Source: Streptomyces olivochromogenes
GTDB lineage: Bacteria; Actinomycetota; Actinomycetes; Streptomycetales; Streptomycetaceae
Direction: 5' to 3'
DNA length: 64,000 bases
NCBI RefSeq assembly: GCF_001514115.1
Contig: NZ_KQ948462.1
Location: 104,783-168,782 of the forward strand
Shown here in pieces: positions 39,606 through 48,738 of the stretch; the first letter of the stretch is position 1; each line of letters opens with the position of its first letter. The notes beneath the pieces were generated by a model that saw only the letters and a program-made list of their open reading frames with translations, did not search any database and was not told the DNA's origin. The position numbers and the translations under genes are program-made.

Positions 39606-42425
39606 ATGCAGACCTCGTCGGACCGGCACGAGTACCCCTCCCACTGGGAGGCCGACGTGGTGCTGCGCGACGGCGGCACCGCCCGCATCAGGCCCATCAC
39701 CGTCGACGACGCCGAGCGGCTGGTGAGCTTCTACGAGCAGGTCTCGGACGAGTCGAAGTACTACCGCTTCTTCGCGCCCTACCCGCGCCTGTCCGCCAAG
39801 GATGTCCACCGCTTCACGCACCACGACTTTGTGGACAGGGTGGGACTCGCGGCCACGATCGGCGGCGAGTTCATCGCCACCGTACGCTATGACCGTATTA
39901 ATGCCGATGGTCGGCCCGCCTCGGCACCCGCCGACGAGGCCGAGGTCGCCTTCCTCGTGCAGGACGCCCACCAGGGCCGCGGCGTCGCCTCGGCCCTCCT
40001 GGAGCACATCGCGGCCGTCGCCAGAGAGCGGGACATCCGCCGTTTCGCCGCCGAGGTACTGCCCGCCAACAGCAAGATGATCAAGGTGTTCACGGACGCC
40101 GGGTACCAGCAGAAGCGGCACTTCGAGGACGGCGTCGTACGCCTGGAGTTCGACCTCGAACCCACCGACCGCTCGCTCGCCGTGCAGCGCGCGCGGGAGC
40201 AGCGCGCCGAGGCGCGGTCCGTGCAGCGACTGCTCGCACCCGGCTCGGTCGCCGTCATCGGAGCGGGCCGCACCCCCGGCGGGGTGGGACGCAGCGTCCT
40301 CGACAACCTGCGCGAGGCCGGGTTCACCGGGCGGCTGTACGCCGTGAACAAGGCACTCCAGGAGAAGGACCTCGACGGCGTCCCGGCCCACCGCTCCGTC
40401 CGCGACATCGCCGAGCCCGTCGACCTCGCGGTCGTCGCCGTGCCCGCGCCGTACGTCCCCGAAGTCGTCGCCGAGTGCGGCGAGCACGGGGTGCAGGGCC
40501 TCGTGGTCGTCTCCGCCGGGTACGCCGAGAGCGGCCCCGCCGGACGCGAGCGCCAGCGCGCACTCGTCCGCCAGGCCCGTACGTACGGGATGCGCATCAT
40601 CGGACCGAACGCCTTCGGGGTCATCAACACCTCCCCCGAGGTGCGCCTCAACGCCTCGCTCGCGCCCGAGATGCCGCGCCCCGGGCGGATAGGCCTGTTC
40701 GCCCAGTCCGGCGCGATCGGGATCGCGCTGCTCTCCCGGCTGCACCGGCGCGGCGGCGGCGTCACCGGCGTGACCGGAGTGTCCACCTTCGTCTCCTCCG
40801 GGAACCGGGCGGACGTGTCCGGCAACGACGTACTCCAGTACTGGTACGACGACCCGGACACCGACGTCGCCCTGATGTACCTCGAATCCATCGGCAACCC
40901 GCGCAAGTTCACCCGGCTCGCCCGGCGGACGGCGGCGGCCAAGCCGCTGGTCGTGGTCCAGGGCGCGCGGCACGCCGCCGCTCCCCAGGGGCATGCCGTA
41001 CGGGCCACCCGGCTGCCGCACGCCACCGTGTCCGCGCTGCTGCGGCAGGCCGGGGTGATCCGGGTCGACACGATCACCGAGCTGGTCGACGCGGGGCTTC
41101 TGCTGGCCCGCCAGCCGCTCCCCGCGGGACCGCGGGTGGCCATCCTCGGCAACTCGGAGTCCCTGGGGCTGCTGACGTTCGACGCGTGCCTCGCCGAAGG
41201 ACTGCGACCGCTTCCTCCGCTGGATCTGACCACGGCGGCTTCGTCGGAGGACTTCCACAGGGCGCTGACGAAAGCCCTCGCCGATGACAGGTGCGACGCC
41301 GTGGTGGTGACCGCCATTCCGGCGGTGGGGGAGACGTCGGCCCAGGACGCGGCCCTGGCGGAGGCCCTGCGATCGGCCTCGGCCTCGGCCCCGGCGAAGC
41401 CGGTGCTCGTGGTGCACGTCGAGCTCGGCGGGCTCGCGGAGGCCCTGTCGGCGGCGGCCAGCACCGCACCACAGGCGGCGTCCACGGCACCCGGCGCGGG
41501 TCAGGCACCCCGTCCCATCGAACGCCCGGCCACCACGGTCAGCGGCCCCTCGGAGGCGAGCCCCCGGCTCATCCCCGCCTACCCCGCCGCCGAGCGCGCC
41601 GTCCGCGCCCTCGGCGAGGCCGTGAAGTACGCCCAGTGGCGGCGCGAGGTGGCCGACCCCGGCAAGGTCCCCGAGTACGAGGACATCGACGAGAAGGGCG
41701 CCGCCGAGCAGGTCGACGAGCTGCTCTCCCGGGGCTCGGGACTGACGCTCGCCCCCGAGGACGCCTGCGTGCTGCTCGGGCGGTACGGCATCGACGTACA
41801 CCGGGCACTGCCCGCGCCGACACCCGACGAGGCCGCGGCGGCCGCGCGCACCCTCGGTTACCCCGTGGCCCTCAAGACCACCGCACCGCACCTGAGGCAC
41901 CGCGCCGACCTGGGCGGCGTACGCCTGGATCTGACGGACGAGGCGCAACTGAGGAGGGCGTACGCGGAGTTGACCGAGCTCTTCGGAACGCCGGAGGTGC
42001 TGCGCCCGGTCGTGCAGGGCATGGCGCCGCGCGGGGTCGACACGGTCGTACGGGCCGTCATCGACCCGGCGGCCGGAGCGGTGCTCTCGTTCGGCCTGGC
42101 CGGAGCCGCGTCGGAGCTGCTCGGGGACACGGCACACCGACTGGTTCCGGTCACCGACCGGGACGCGAGCTCGCTGGTCCGGTCGATCCGGACGGCGCCG
42201 CTCCTGTTCGGCTGGCGTGGCTCGGCGCCGGTCGACACCGTGGCCCTCGAAGAGCTGATGCTGCGCGTCTCGCGGCTGGTCGACGACCACCCGGAGGTCG
42301 TCGCCGTCTCCCTGGAGCCGGTGGTGGTCGCTCCGCGCGGCCTGAGCGTGCTCGGCGCCACCGTGCGGCTGGCCCGCGCCCCCGTCCGCGACGACCTGGG
42401 CCCCCGCACGCTTCCCGTCGTCTGA
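39606..42425 (+). CDS. patA: PatA-type protein lysine acetyltransferase
   Basis: 939 residues. An N-terminal GNAT domain (about 20-185; acetyl-CoA loop in QDAHQGRGVASALLEHIA) is fused to an NDP-forming acyl-CoA synthetase-like module: CoA-binding domain (about 200-320), succinyl-CoA-ligase-like domains and a C-terminal ATP-grasp-like domain. This GNAT-first order is that of S. lividans PatA, which acetylates and silences acyl-CoA synthetases such as Acs. A Thr/Ala/Pro-rich linker (about 615-655) joins the modules. ATG 39606 has no good ribosome site; TACTCT just upstream suggests a leaderless message. It is divergent from ptsH. Confidence 0.9.
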   Translation: MQTSSDRHEYPSHWEADVVLRDGGTARIRPITVDDAERLVSFYEQVSDESKYYRFFAPYPRLSAKDVHRFTHHDFVDRVGLAATIGGEFIATVRYDRINADGRPASAPADEAEVAFLVQDAHQGRGVASALLEHIAAVARERDIRRFAAEVLPANSKMIKVFTDAGYQQKRHFEDGVVRLEFDLEPTDRSLAVQRAREQRAEARSVQRLLAPGSVAVIGAGRTPGGVGRSVLDNLREAGFTGRLYAVNKALQEKDLDGVPAHRSVRDIAEPVDLAVVAVPAPYVPEVVAECGEHGVQGLVVVSAGYAESGPAGRERQRALVRQARTYGMRIIGPNAFGVINTSPEVRLNASLAPEMPRPGRIGLFAQSGAIGIALLSRLHRRGGGVTGVTGVSTFVSSGNRADVSGNDVLQYWYDDPDTDVALMYLESIGNPRKFTRLARRTAAAKPLVVVQGARHAAAPQGHAVRATRLPHATVSALLRQAGVIRVDTITELVDAGLLLARQPLPAGPRVAILGNSESLGLLTFDACLAEGLRPLPPLDLTTAASSEDFHRALTKALADDRCDAVVVTAIPAVGETSAQDAALAEALRSASASAPAKPVLVVHVELGGLAEALSAAASTAPQAASTAPGAGQAPRPIERPATTVSGPSEASPRLIPAYPAAERAVRALGEAVKYAQWRREVADPGKVPEYEDIDEKGAAEQVDELLSRGSGLTLAPEDACVLLGRYGIDVHRALPAPTPDEAAAAARTLGYPVALKTTAPHLRHRADLGGVRLDLTDEAQLRRAYAELTELFGTPEVLRPVVQGMAPRGVDTVVRAVIDPAAGAVLSFGLAGAASELLGDTAHRLVPVTDRDASSLVRSIRTAPLLFGWRGSAPVDTVALEELMLRVSRLVDDHPEVVAVSLEPVVVAPRGLSVLGATVRLARAPVRDDLGPRTLPVV

Positions 42426-42575
42426 GCCGTACCGGACCCGCCGTCTCAGCTGTATCGGACCCGCCGTCCGAGCCGTACCGGCGTCCGCCGCCGTCGGCGA
42501 TTCGTTCTGATCCGTCCACGACAGACACCCGCGAGCGGTGCCTCGCAGTCAGTGGGCCACCGTAGGATGGACGTC

Positions 42576-43163
42576 ATGGCCAAGACCAGTACGACGACCC
42601 AGGGGCTGCGAGCGGCGATCGAGCGCAGCGGCTACTACCCGGCCCTCGTGGCCGAGGCGGTGGAGGCCGCGATCGGCGGCGACACCATCCGGTCGTACCT
42701 GGTCCACCAGGAGACGACGTTCGACGCCAACGAGGTGCGCCGGCATGTGACCGTGCTCGTCCTCACCGGCAACCGCTTCATCGTGAGCCACACCGACGAG
42801 CAGAACGCGGACACGACCTCACCGACGCCGTACGCCACGACCTCGACCGAGTCCGTGAAACTCGGCCGGATCTCGTCGGTCGTCGTCAGCCGGGTCGTCG
42901 CCAATCCCGAGTCGTACACGCCGGGCACGCTGCCCCGCGAGGTCGTCCTGACCATCGGCTGGGGCGCGGTCTCCCGTATCGACCTGGAGCCCGCTGCCTG
43001 CGGCGACCCCAACTGCGAGGCGGACCACGGCTACACGGGCAACTCGACGGCGGACGACCTGAGCCTGCGCGTCAGCGAGGCCGGGGACGGCCCGGAGACG
43101 GTGCGCCAGGCCCTCGCCTTCGCGCAGTCCCTCTCCGAGGCGACCGCGGACGTCACCCGCTGA
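42576..43163 (+). CDS. DUF5998-family protein
   Basis: 195 residues, conserved in actinobacteria, function unknown. A mixed alpha/beta protein; one Cys pair lies in ACGDPNCEADHGYTGN, which could bind a metal. TAGGAT (42563-42568) ends 7 nt before ATG 42576, so transcription probably starts at the start codon. The stop overlaps the next ATG by 1 nt (TGATG), so it is coupled to the phosphodiesterase-family gene. No membrane segment or signal peptide. Confidence 0.85.
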   Translation: MAKTSTTTQGLRAAIERSGYYPALVAEAVEAAIGGDTIRSYLVHQETTFDANEVRRHVTVLVLTGNRFIVSHTDEQNADTTSPTPYATTSTESVKLGRISSVVVSRVVANPESYTPGTLPREVVLTIGWGAVSRIDLEPAACGDPNCEADHGYTGNSTADDLSLRVSEAGDGPETVRQALAFAQSLSEATADVTR

Positions 43164-44350
43164 TGGCGCTGCCCACCTGGGACCACCCGGAACCGCTGGC
43201 CATCGATTCCGCGCCCGTCCCCGAGTACGGCGCGGGCTCGCTCGCCGATCTGCTGCCCACGCTCGCCGCCGGCATGGGCGTCCCTGGCATGACCACCGCC
43301 ATACCGGAACTGACCGAGGCCGACCGGAACTGCGTCTTTCTGATCGACGGTCTCGGCTGGGAGCAACTGAAGGCGCACCCGGACGAGGCCCCCTTCATGA
43401 GCTCCCTCCTCGGCAGCTCGCGCGGCGGCACCGGCCGGCCGATCACCGCCGGCTACCCGGCGACCACCGCGAGCTCCCTCGCCTCCGTCGGCACGGGCCT
43501 GCCACCCGGCGCGCACGGCCTGCCCGGCTACACCGTGCGCAACCCGAGGACCGGCGAGCTGATGAACCAGCTGCGCTGGAGTCCCTGGACGGAACCCCGC
43601 GTCTGGCAGCCGTACCCCACCGTCTTCCAGCTCGCGGACGCGGCGGGTGTGCACACGGCCCAGGTCTCGTCCCCGACCTTCCAGAACACCCCGCTCACGA
43701 AGATCGCCCTGAGCGGCGGAACGTTCCACGGGCGGCTGTCCGGCGAGGACCGCATGGACCTCGCGGCCGAACAACTGGCCGCCGGCGACCGCTCGTTGGT
43801 GTACACCTACTACGCCGAGGTGGACGGCAAGGGCCACCGCTTCGGCGTCGACTCGGACCCCTGGCGCGGTCAGCTGATGTACGTCGACCGCCTGGTCCAG
43901 CGCCTCGCGGAGCAACTGCCGCCGCGCGCGGCGCTGTACATCACCGCCGACCACGGCATGATCGACATCCCCTTCGACGAGCAGCACCGCATCGACTTCG
44001 ACGAGGACTGGGAGCTGCGCGCGGGAGTCGCCCTGCTGGGCGGCGAGGCCCGGGCCCGGCATGTGTACGCCGTCCCGGGTGCCGAGGCGGACGTCCTGAC
44101 CTGCTGGCGCGAGGTGCTCGGCGAGCAGTTCTGGGTGGCTTCACGCGACGAGGCGATCGCGGCGGGCTGGTTCGGGCCACAGGTCGACGAACGCGTCTAC
44201 GCCCGGATCGGCGACGTCGTGGCGGCGGCCTGCGACGACGTCCTGATCGTCGCGACCGAGCGGGAGCCGAAGGAGTCGGCGATGGTCGGCAACCACGGTT
44301 CGATGGCGCCGGTGGAGCAGCACGTTCCGCTCCTGGAAGTACGTACCTGA
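43163..44350 (+). CDS. Alkaline phosphatase superfamily protein (nucleotide pyrophosphatase/phosphodiesterase type)
   Basis: 395 residues. Metal and nucleophile positions of the family are seen: LIDGLGWEQL, the Thr nucleophile in GYPATTASSLAS, TYYAEVDGKGHRFG and TADHGM. It should be a two-metal phosphoesterase; no signal peptide is present, so it acts in the cytoplasm, with unknown substrate. It follows the DUF5998 gene with a 1-nt overlap and precedes tdk, which suggests a link to nucleotides. Confidence 0.88.
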   Translation: MALPTWDHPEPLAIDSAPVPEYGAGSLADLLPTLAAGMGVPGMTTAIPELTEADRNCVFLIDGLGWEQLKAHPDEAPFMSSLLGSSRGGTGRPITAGYPATTASSLASVGTGLPPGAHGLPGYTVRNPRTGELMNQLRWSPWTEPRVWQPYPTVFQLADAAGVHTAQVSSPTFQNTPLTKIALSGGTFHGRLSGEDRMDLAAEQLAAGDRSLVYTYYAEVDGKGHRFGVDSDPWRGQLMYVDRLVQRLAEQLPPRAALYITADHGMIDIPFDEQHRIDFDEDWELRAGVALLGGEARARHVYAVPGAEADVLTCWREVLGEQFWVASRDEAIAAGWFGPQVDERVYARIGDVVAAACDDVLIVATEREPKESAMVGNHGSMAPVEQHVPLLEVRT

Positions 44351-44412
44351 CCCCTCCCCGCCCGACTCTCCTGCGCCCGCCCCCATTCTTGCCGAAAGGT
44401 GCTCAACCCCCC

Positions 44413-45060
44413 ATGCCCGAGCTGGTGTTCTTCTCCGGAACGATGGACTGCGGGAAGTCGACGCTGGCTCTCCAGATCGAGCACAACCGCTCGGCCCGGG
44501 GCCTGCAGGGCATGATCTTCACGCGTGACGACCGCGCGGGGGAGGGCAAGCTCTCCTCCCGCCTCGGCCTGGTCACGGACGCCGTGGAGGTCGCGGACGA
44601 CCAGGACCTGTACGGGTACCTCGTCGACCACCTCTCCCAGGGCGGCCGGGCGGACTACGTGATCGCGGACGAGGCGCAGTTCCTGGCCCCCCGCCAGATC
44701 GACCAACTGGCCCGGGTGGTCGACGACCTGGGGGTCGACGTCTTCGCGTTCGGAATCACCACCGACTTCCGCTCCAAGCTCTTCCCCGGCTCCCAGCGCC
44801 TCGTGGAGCTCGCCGACCGGGTCGAGGTCCTCCAGGTCGAGGCCCTGTGCTGGTGCGGCGCCCGTGCCACCCACAACGCCCGCACGATAGGCGGCGAAAT
44901 GGTCGTCGAGGGCGCCCAGGTGGTCGTCGGCGACGTCAATCAGGCGGAGGACATCGGCTACGAGGTCCTGTGCCGGCGACACCACCGGCGCCGGATGACG
45001 GCGGCGACGGCTCGCGCGGGCGCCCTCTCGCCCGACGTACTGCCGATCGCCTCCGCCTGA
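44413..45060 (+). CDS. tdk: Thymidine kinase, type II
   Basis: 215 residues. P-loop GTMDCGKST, Walker B/catalytic region VIADEAQF, lasso region and C-terminal zinc-lasso Cys residues (CWCGAR and LCRRH). Phosphorylates thymidine in pyrimidine salvage. ATG 44413 is chosen by homology (MPELVFFSG); the AAAGG at 44395-44399 is further away than usual. An upstream TTG at 44389 is an alternative. It probably ends the operon that begins with the DUF5998 gene. Together with dut (59754-60278) it serves the dTTP pool. Confidence 0.94.
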   Translation: MPELVFFSGTMDCGKSTLALQIEHNRSARGLQGMIFTRDDRAGEGKLSSRLGLVTDAVEVADDQDLYGYLVDHLSQGGRADYVIADEAQFLAPRQIDQLARVVDDLGVDVFAFGITTDFRSKLFPGSQRLVELADRVEVLQVEALCWCGARATHNARTIGGEMVVEGAQVVVGDVNQAEDIGYEVLCRRHHRRRMTAATARAGALSPDVLPIASA

Positions 45061-45080
45061 CCCTCAGCGCGCCGCGTGCG

Positions 45081-45884
45081 TCATCGCTCGGTGCGGATCA
45101 CCGAGAACACCGCGCCCTCCGGGTCCGCCACCGTGGCCACCCGTCCGTAGGGCGAGTCGTGGGCCGCCTTGAGGAGGTGTCCGCCGAGGTCGGTGGCCTG
45201 GGCGACGGCCTCGTCCACGTCCGCGACCTCGAAGTACGTCAGCCAGTGCGGGCCGCGGTCACGGGGCAGGCCGTGGCCGACGCCGTGCATGCCTGCCACC
45301 GGGCGGCCGTCGATGTGCAGGGTCATGTAGTCGAAGTCGGCCGAGACGACCGGCTCCGGCTCGTGTCCGAAGACCCCCTGGTAGAACTTGACGACGCTCT
45401 CGGTGTCACGGGTCACCAACTCGATCCAGGCGGGCGTGCCGTGCACCCCGTGGAGCGCCGTTCCCAGATGGGCCGCCGCCTGCCAGACTCCGAAGACGGC
45501 GCCCGTGGGGTCCGAGGCGATCAGCAGCCGCCCGGCCTCCCCGGCGTCCAGGGGACCCACACCCACGGTGCCGCCGCAGTGCCGTACCGACTCGGCGGTG
45601 TGGTTCACGTCATCCGAGGCGAAGTACGGCGTCCAGGCGATCGGCAGATGCCGGTCGGGTGGCATCTGTCCGATTCCCGCCACCTCGTGACCGTCGAGCA
45701 GGGCCCGCGCATACGGGCCGAGCTGCCGTGGGCCCGGCTGGAACTCCCAGCCGAACAGCTCTCCGTAGAACTCCTGGGTCGTGGCCATCCCGTGCACCAT
45801 CAGGCTCACCCAGCAGGGCACGCCGGGTGCGTGTCGAGCGTTCGTGGTGCCGTTCGGGCCGGCCGACTCCCGTGCCTCCGTCAT
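45081..45884 (-). CDS. VOC (glyoxalase-fold) protein, two-domain
   Basis: 267 residues with two tandem VOC domains (first: CWVSLMVHGMATTQEFYGELFG; second: PAWIELVTRDTESVVKFYQG). The end of each has the DPEGAVFSV/DPTGAVFGV strand. Members include glyoxalases, dioxygenases and resistance proteins; the metal ligands are not complete enough to name a reaction. Related Streptomyces proteins are annotated as hydroxylases without proof. ATG 45884 is favoured over GTG 45890 by spacing from AGAAGAGAG. Convergent with tdk, divergent from sseA. Confidence 0.85.
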   Translation of the reverse strand: MTEARESAGPNGTTNARHAPGVPCWVSLMVHGMATTQEFYGELFGWEFQPGPRQLGPYARALLDGHEVAGIGQMPPDRHLPIAWTPYFASDDVNHTAESVRHCGGTVGVGPLDAGEAGRLLIASDPTGAVFGVWQAAAHLGTALHGVHGTPAWIELVTRDTESVVKFYQGVFGHEPEPVVSADFDYMTLHIDGRPVAGMHGVGHGLPRDRGPHWLTYFEVADVDEAVAQATDLGGHLLKAAHDSPYGRVATVADPEGAVFSVIRTER

Positions 45885-46208
45885 CGTCACTCTCTTCTCG
45901 GCCCCTCGCGGTGGCCGTTCACCTTCCGCCTACCAACACGCGTACCGCAATCGCGCGCGTGCACGCCCCGTGCAGATGCTCGCACCACCCGTCACCCTGC
46001 GCGCCCCGGCGGCGTCATCGTGTAGTGGTCCACTGCCGGAGAATGCCCGATGAGCCGTTTCCCATCCGTTTCCGCGCGATTGCCGGGGAGTGTCCATCGG
46101 CTGTACAGCATGTGCCCGATCCGGTACGCCCGGTGATCGGACCTGTCCGGCCGAGCAGAGTAGCCGGACCTGGACGCCGGGGCCACCCCGTACGCAAGGA
46201 TGGTGGCC
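45885..46208. other. Divergent gap between the VOC gene and sseA (324 nt)
   Basis: A short palindrome AGTGGTCCACT lies at 46024-46034. No confident promoter or structured RNA is seen. Confidence 0.35.
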
Positions 46209-47060
46209 ATGAACGCCATCATCTCCGCATCCGAACTCGCGAGCGACCTGGTGGGACCGAACCCGCCGGTCGTGCTCGACATCCGCTGGCAGCTCTCCAC
46301 GGCGACGGCCGCCGGGGCCGCCCCCTTCGACGGCCGGGCCGCCTACGCGGCAGGGCACATCCCCGGCGCGGTCTTCGTCGACCTGGATGCCGAACTGGCC
46401 GGGGAGCCGGGCGAGGGCGGCCGCCATCCACTGCCCGACCTGGAGGCCTTCGGCGAGGCGATGCGGGCCGCAGGAGTGTCCGCGGACCGGGACGTCGTCG
46501 TGTACGACGGTGGCGTGGGGTGGGCCGCCGCGCGGGCCTGGTGGCTGCTGGGCTGGACGGGGCATCCGTCGGTGCGCGTGCTTGACGGCGGGCTGGCCGT
46601 CTGGAGCGGGCCGGTGTCCTCGGAGGTCCCCGAGCCCGCCCCGGGAACCTTCGAGCCGGTCGCGGGCGCCCGGCCGCTGCTGGACGCGGACGGGGCCGCC
46701 GCGCTCGCCCGTACGGGGCTGCTGCTCGACGCCCGGGCCGGTGAGCGCTATCGGGGCGAGGTCGAGCCGATCGACCCCGTGGGCGGGCACATCCCGGGCG
46801 CGGTCTCGGCGCCGACCACGGAGAACGTCACGGAGACCGGCGAGTTCCGGCCATCGGACGAGCTCGCGGAGCGCTTCAAGTCCCTCGGCGTGACCGGCAC
46901 TTCGGAGGTCGGCGTCTACTGCGGTTCGGGCGTGTCCGCCGCCCATGAGGTACTGGCGCTCGCCGTCGCGGGCGTGCCGGCCGCGCTGTACGTGGGGTCC
47001 TGGTCGGAGTGGTCGCGGGACGGCGGCCGTCCGGTCGCGGTGGGTCCCGACCCCCAGTAA
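46209..47060 (+). CDS. sseA: Sulfurtransferase with two rhodanese domains (mercaptopyruvate type)
   Basis: 283 residues. The N-terminal rhodanese domain is inactive by sequence; the C-terminal one has the catalytic Cys in YCGSGVSAAHE, a loop of the CGSGV(S/T)A type found in 3-mercaptopyruvate sulfurtransferases rather than the CRKGVT of thiosulfate enzymes. It moves sulfane sulfur in the cytoplasm. ATG 46209 is preferred (AAGGA 8 nt upstream); ATG 46200 is too close to it. The last codons (VGPDPQ stop) are repeated three more times downstream with a 33-nt period. Confidence 0.9.
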   Translation: MNAIISASELASDLVGPNPPVVLDIRWQLSTATAAGAAPFDGRAAYAAGHIPGAVFVDLDAELAGEPGEGGRHPLPDLEAFGEAMRAAGVSADRDVVVYDGGVGWAAARAWWLLGWTGHPSVRVLDGGLAVWSGPVSSEVPEPAPGTFEPVAGARPLLDADGAAALARTGLLLDARAGERYRGEVEPIDPVGGHIPGAVSAPTTENVTETGEFRPSDELAERFKSLGVTGTSEVGVYCGSGVSAAHEVLALAVAGVPAALYVGSWSEWSRDGGRPVAVGPDPQ

Positions 47061-47172
47061 CGGCAAGTCGTGATGGGTCCCGACCCCCAGTAACGGCGAG
47101 TCGCTATGGGCCCCGACCGCCAGTAACGGTAAGTCTCGATGGGCCCTGACCTCCAGTAACGGCAAAGGGGCC
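47041..47172 (+). repeat. Four 33-nt repeats including the 3' end of sseA
   Basis: Units start at 47041, 47074, 47107 and 47140. Each carries TGGGnCCnGACnnCCAGTAA: the end of the sseA reading frame and its stop codon. The period is a multiple of three, so each copy keeps the stop in frame (PDPQ, PDPQ, PDRQ, PDLQ). Confidence 0.92.
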
Positions 47173-47195
47173 CGCTCCAGCGTGGCGCGGGCCCC
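47167..47195. terminator. Terminator between sseA and sepH
   Basis: GGGGCCCGC (47167-47175) and GCGGGCCCC (47187-47195), 11-nt loop, between convergent genes. Confidence 0.85.
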
Positions 47196-47211
47196 GATGT
47201 CGTACAACTGA

Positions 47212-48267
47212 CTAGTCCTGCTTCTTTCGTCGCGTCCCGAAGACGATCTCGTCCCAGCTCGGGACCGCCGCTCTGCGGCCCGGTCGGACGCCGTCGGCCT
47301 CGGCCTGGCGGTCGGTCGCGCCGACGAGACGGTCGCGGTGGCTGCCGACCGAGCGGGGCATGAGCACGTCCGCGTAGGCGGACCCGGCACCGGCCGAGGC
47401 CGCGGGGGCCGGGGGCTCCTCCGCCTCGGGCTCGGTGGGTGGCTCCTCCGTCGCCGGGAGCTCCGCGCCGGCGGGCCGCTCGGGCACCACCATGTCGCCC
47501 CGGAAACTGGGCACCGCTTCCAGGAGGCTGGTGAGCGAGTCGCGCTCGCTCGCGCTCTCCTCGATCGGCTCGGGGGAAGGCCCGGGCAGGCTCGGGCGCT
47601 CCATCTGCCGGTCCAGGGCACGGTCCAGCGGGCGGTCGCGCGGCAGCCGTGCGATGCGCGGGACGAACGGGAAGCTCGGTTCGGGCGCCGCGAGGTCGTC
47701 GGACTCGCCGATCAGCGAGCGCGCCTCGTCGTCGACGGCCTGGACGAGCCGCCGGGGCGGGTCGTACGTCCAGCTCGCCGAGTGCGGCTCGCCCGCGACC
47801 CGGTAGACCAACAGCACTTCCCACGTGCCGTCGTCACGACGCCACGAGTCCCACTGGACGGTGTCCTTCTCGGCGCCCCGGATCAGCAGTCGTTCCTGGA
47901 CGGCCTCACCGAGCTGGGGTCCAGCGTTCTCACCGGGGCGGCGGACAGGAGTCTTCCGGGCCCGCTCGGCCATGAAGGCACGCTCGGCGAGCACGGGGCC
48001 CTCGAAGCGACGCACCCGGTCGACGGGAATTCCCGCGAGCTGGGCGACTTCCTCCGCGGAGGCGCCGGCACGTATCCGCGCCTGGATGTCTCGGGGGCGG
48101 AGATGGCTCTCCACCTCGATCTCGATCTGGCCGAGGCGGGGACGGTCGCCGCGAACAGCGGCGCGCAAACGCTCGTCAATCGGAAGCGTGTACTCCGTGC
48201 TGTCCGCAGCCTTCAGCACCAGCCGTGTGCCGTCGTTAGAGACGGCCACGACACGCAGTTCGGGCAT
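47212..48267 (-). CDS. sepH: SepH, FtsZ-binding cell-division protein (DUF3071)
   Basis: 351 residues from ATG 48267 (GGGAGG upstream). The N-terminal DUF3071 domain (MPELRVVAVSNDGTRLVLKA) contains a helix-turn-helix-like segment (ASAEEVAQLAGIPVDRVRRF) that in SepH contacts FtsZ rather than DNA; the rest is Pro/Glu-rich and disordered, ending in the conserved motif PSWDEIVFGTRRK. SepH stimulates FtsZ assembly for vegetative and sporulation septa in Streptomyces. The gene is transcribed alone toward sseA. Confidence 0.94.
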   Translation of the reverse strand: MPELRVVAVSNDGTRLVLKAADSTEYTLPIDERLRAAVRGDRPRLGQIEIEVESHLRPRDIQARIRAGASAEEVAQLAGIPVDRVRRFEGPVLAERAFMAERARKTPVRRPGENAGPQLGEAVQERLLIRGAEKDTVQWDSWRRDDGTWEVLLVYRVAGEPHSASWTYDPPRRLVQAVDDEARSLIGESDDLAAPEPSFPFVPRIARLPRDRPLDRALDRQMERPSLPGPSPEPIEESASERDSLTSLLEAVPSFRGDMVVPERPAGAELPATEEPPTEPEAEEPPAPAASAGAGSAYADVLMPRSVGSHRDRLVGATDRQAEADGVRPGRRAAVPSWDEIVFGTRRKKQD

Positions 48268-48738
48268 GGGGACCTCCCGGGTGGTGCCTGCCGACGTCAC
48301 GTGCGTCGCTGCTTCCGCTAGTCGAGTGTGGCCTGCCCGGGTGCAGCCTGCCACAACCTTGCCGAGTTGCCCGGCGTGTCGGGCACGGGCCCGGGGTCGC
48401 CGTTATGGCACGGTTACCTATTCGCAACGCTAAGTGACGAACTCCATCACCCTGTGCAACGAGCCCCCTCCCGGCGGTCCTGTCAGGCCCCGGACACCCT
48501 GGCGGGAGTCCGGACCCAGGGCTCGCAACAGTACTCCATTCGGGCCATGTGCGTGGATCGGCACGCCGCCCAACTTCTAGTGGGGGGTGCTAGTTGGCCG
48601 TCCACTGTGCCGTATTGGTGACCTTGAAACGTGTCGTACTTCACGTAATCGCCAGAAACGGAACTAAACGTTTCGCCCATCCGTCCCTTTCTCGTGCAAG
48701 CGGTCGAGAAGTACGGGAAAGGCAGGCAAGGTCCGGGG
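48268..48738. other. Divergent gap upstream of sepH (471 nt)
   Basis: Carries an inverted repeat CCAACTTCTAG (48570-48580) / CTAGTTGG (48590-48597) around a G6 run. I see no confident promoter; small minus-strand frames here have no conserved features. Confidence 0.4.
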
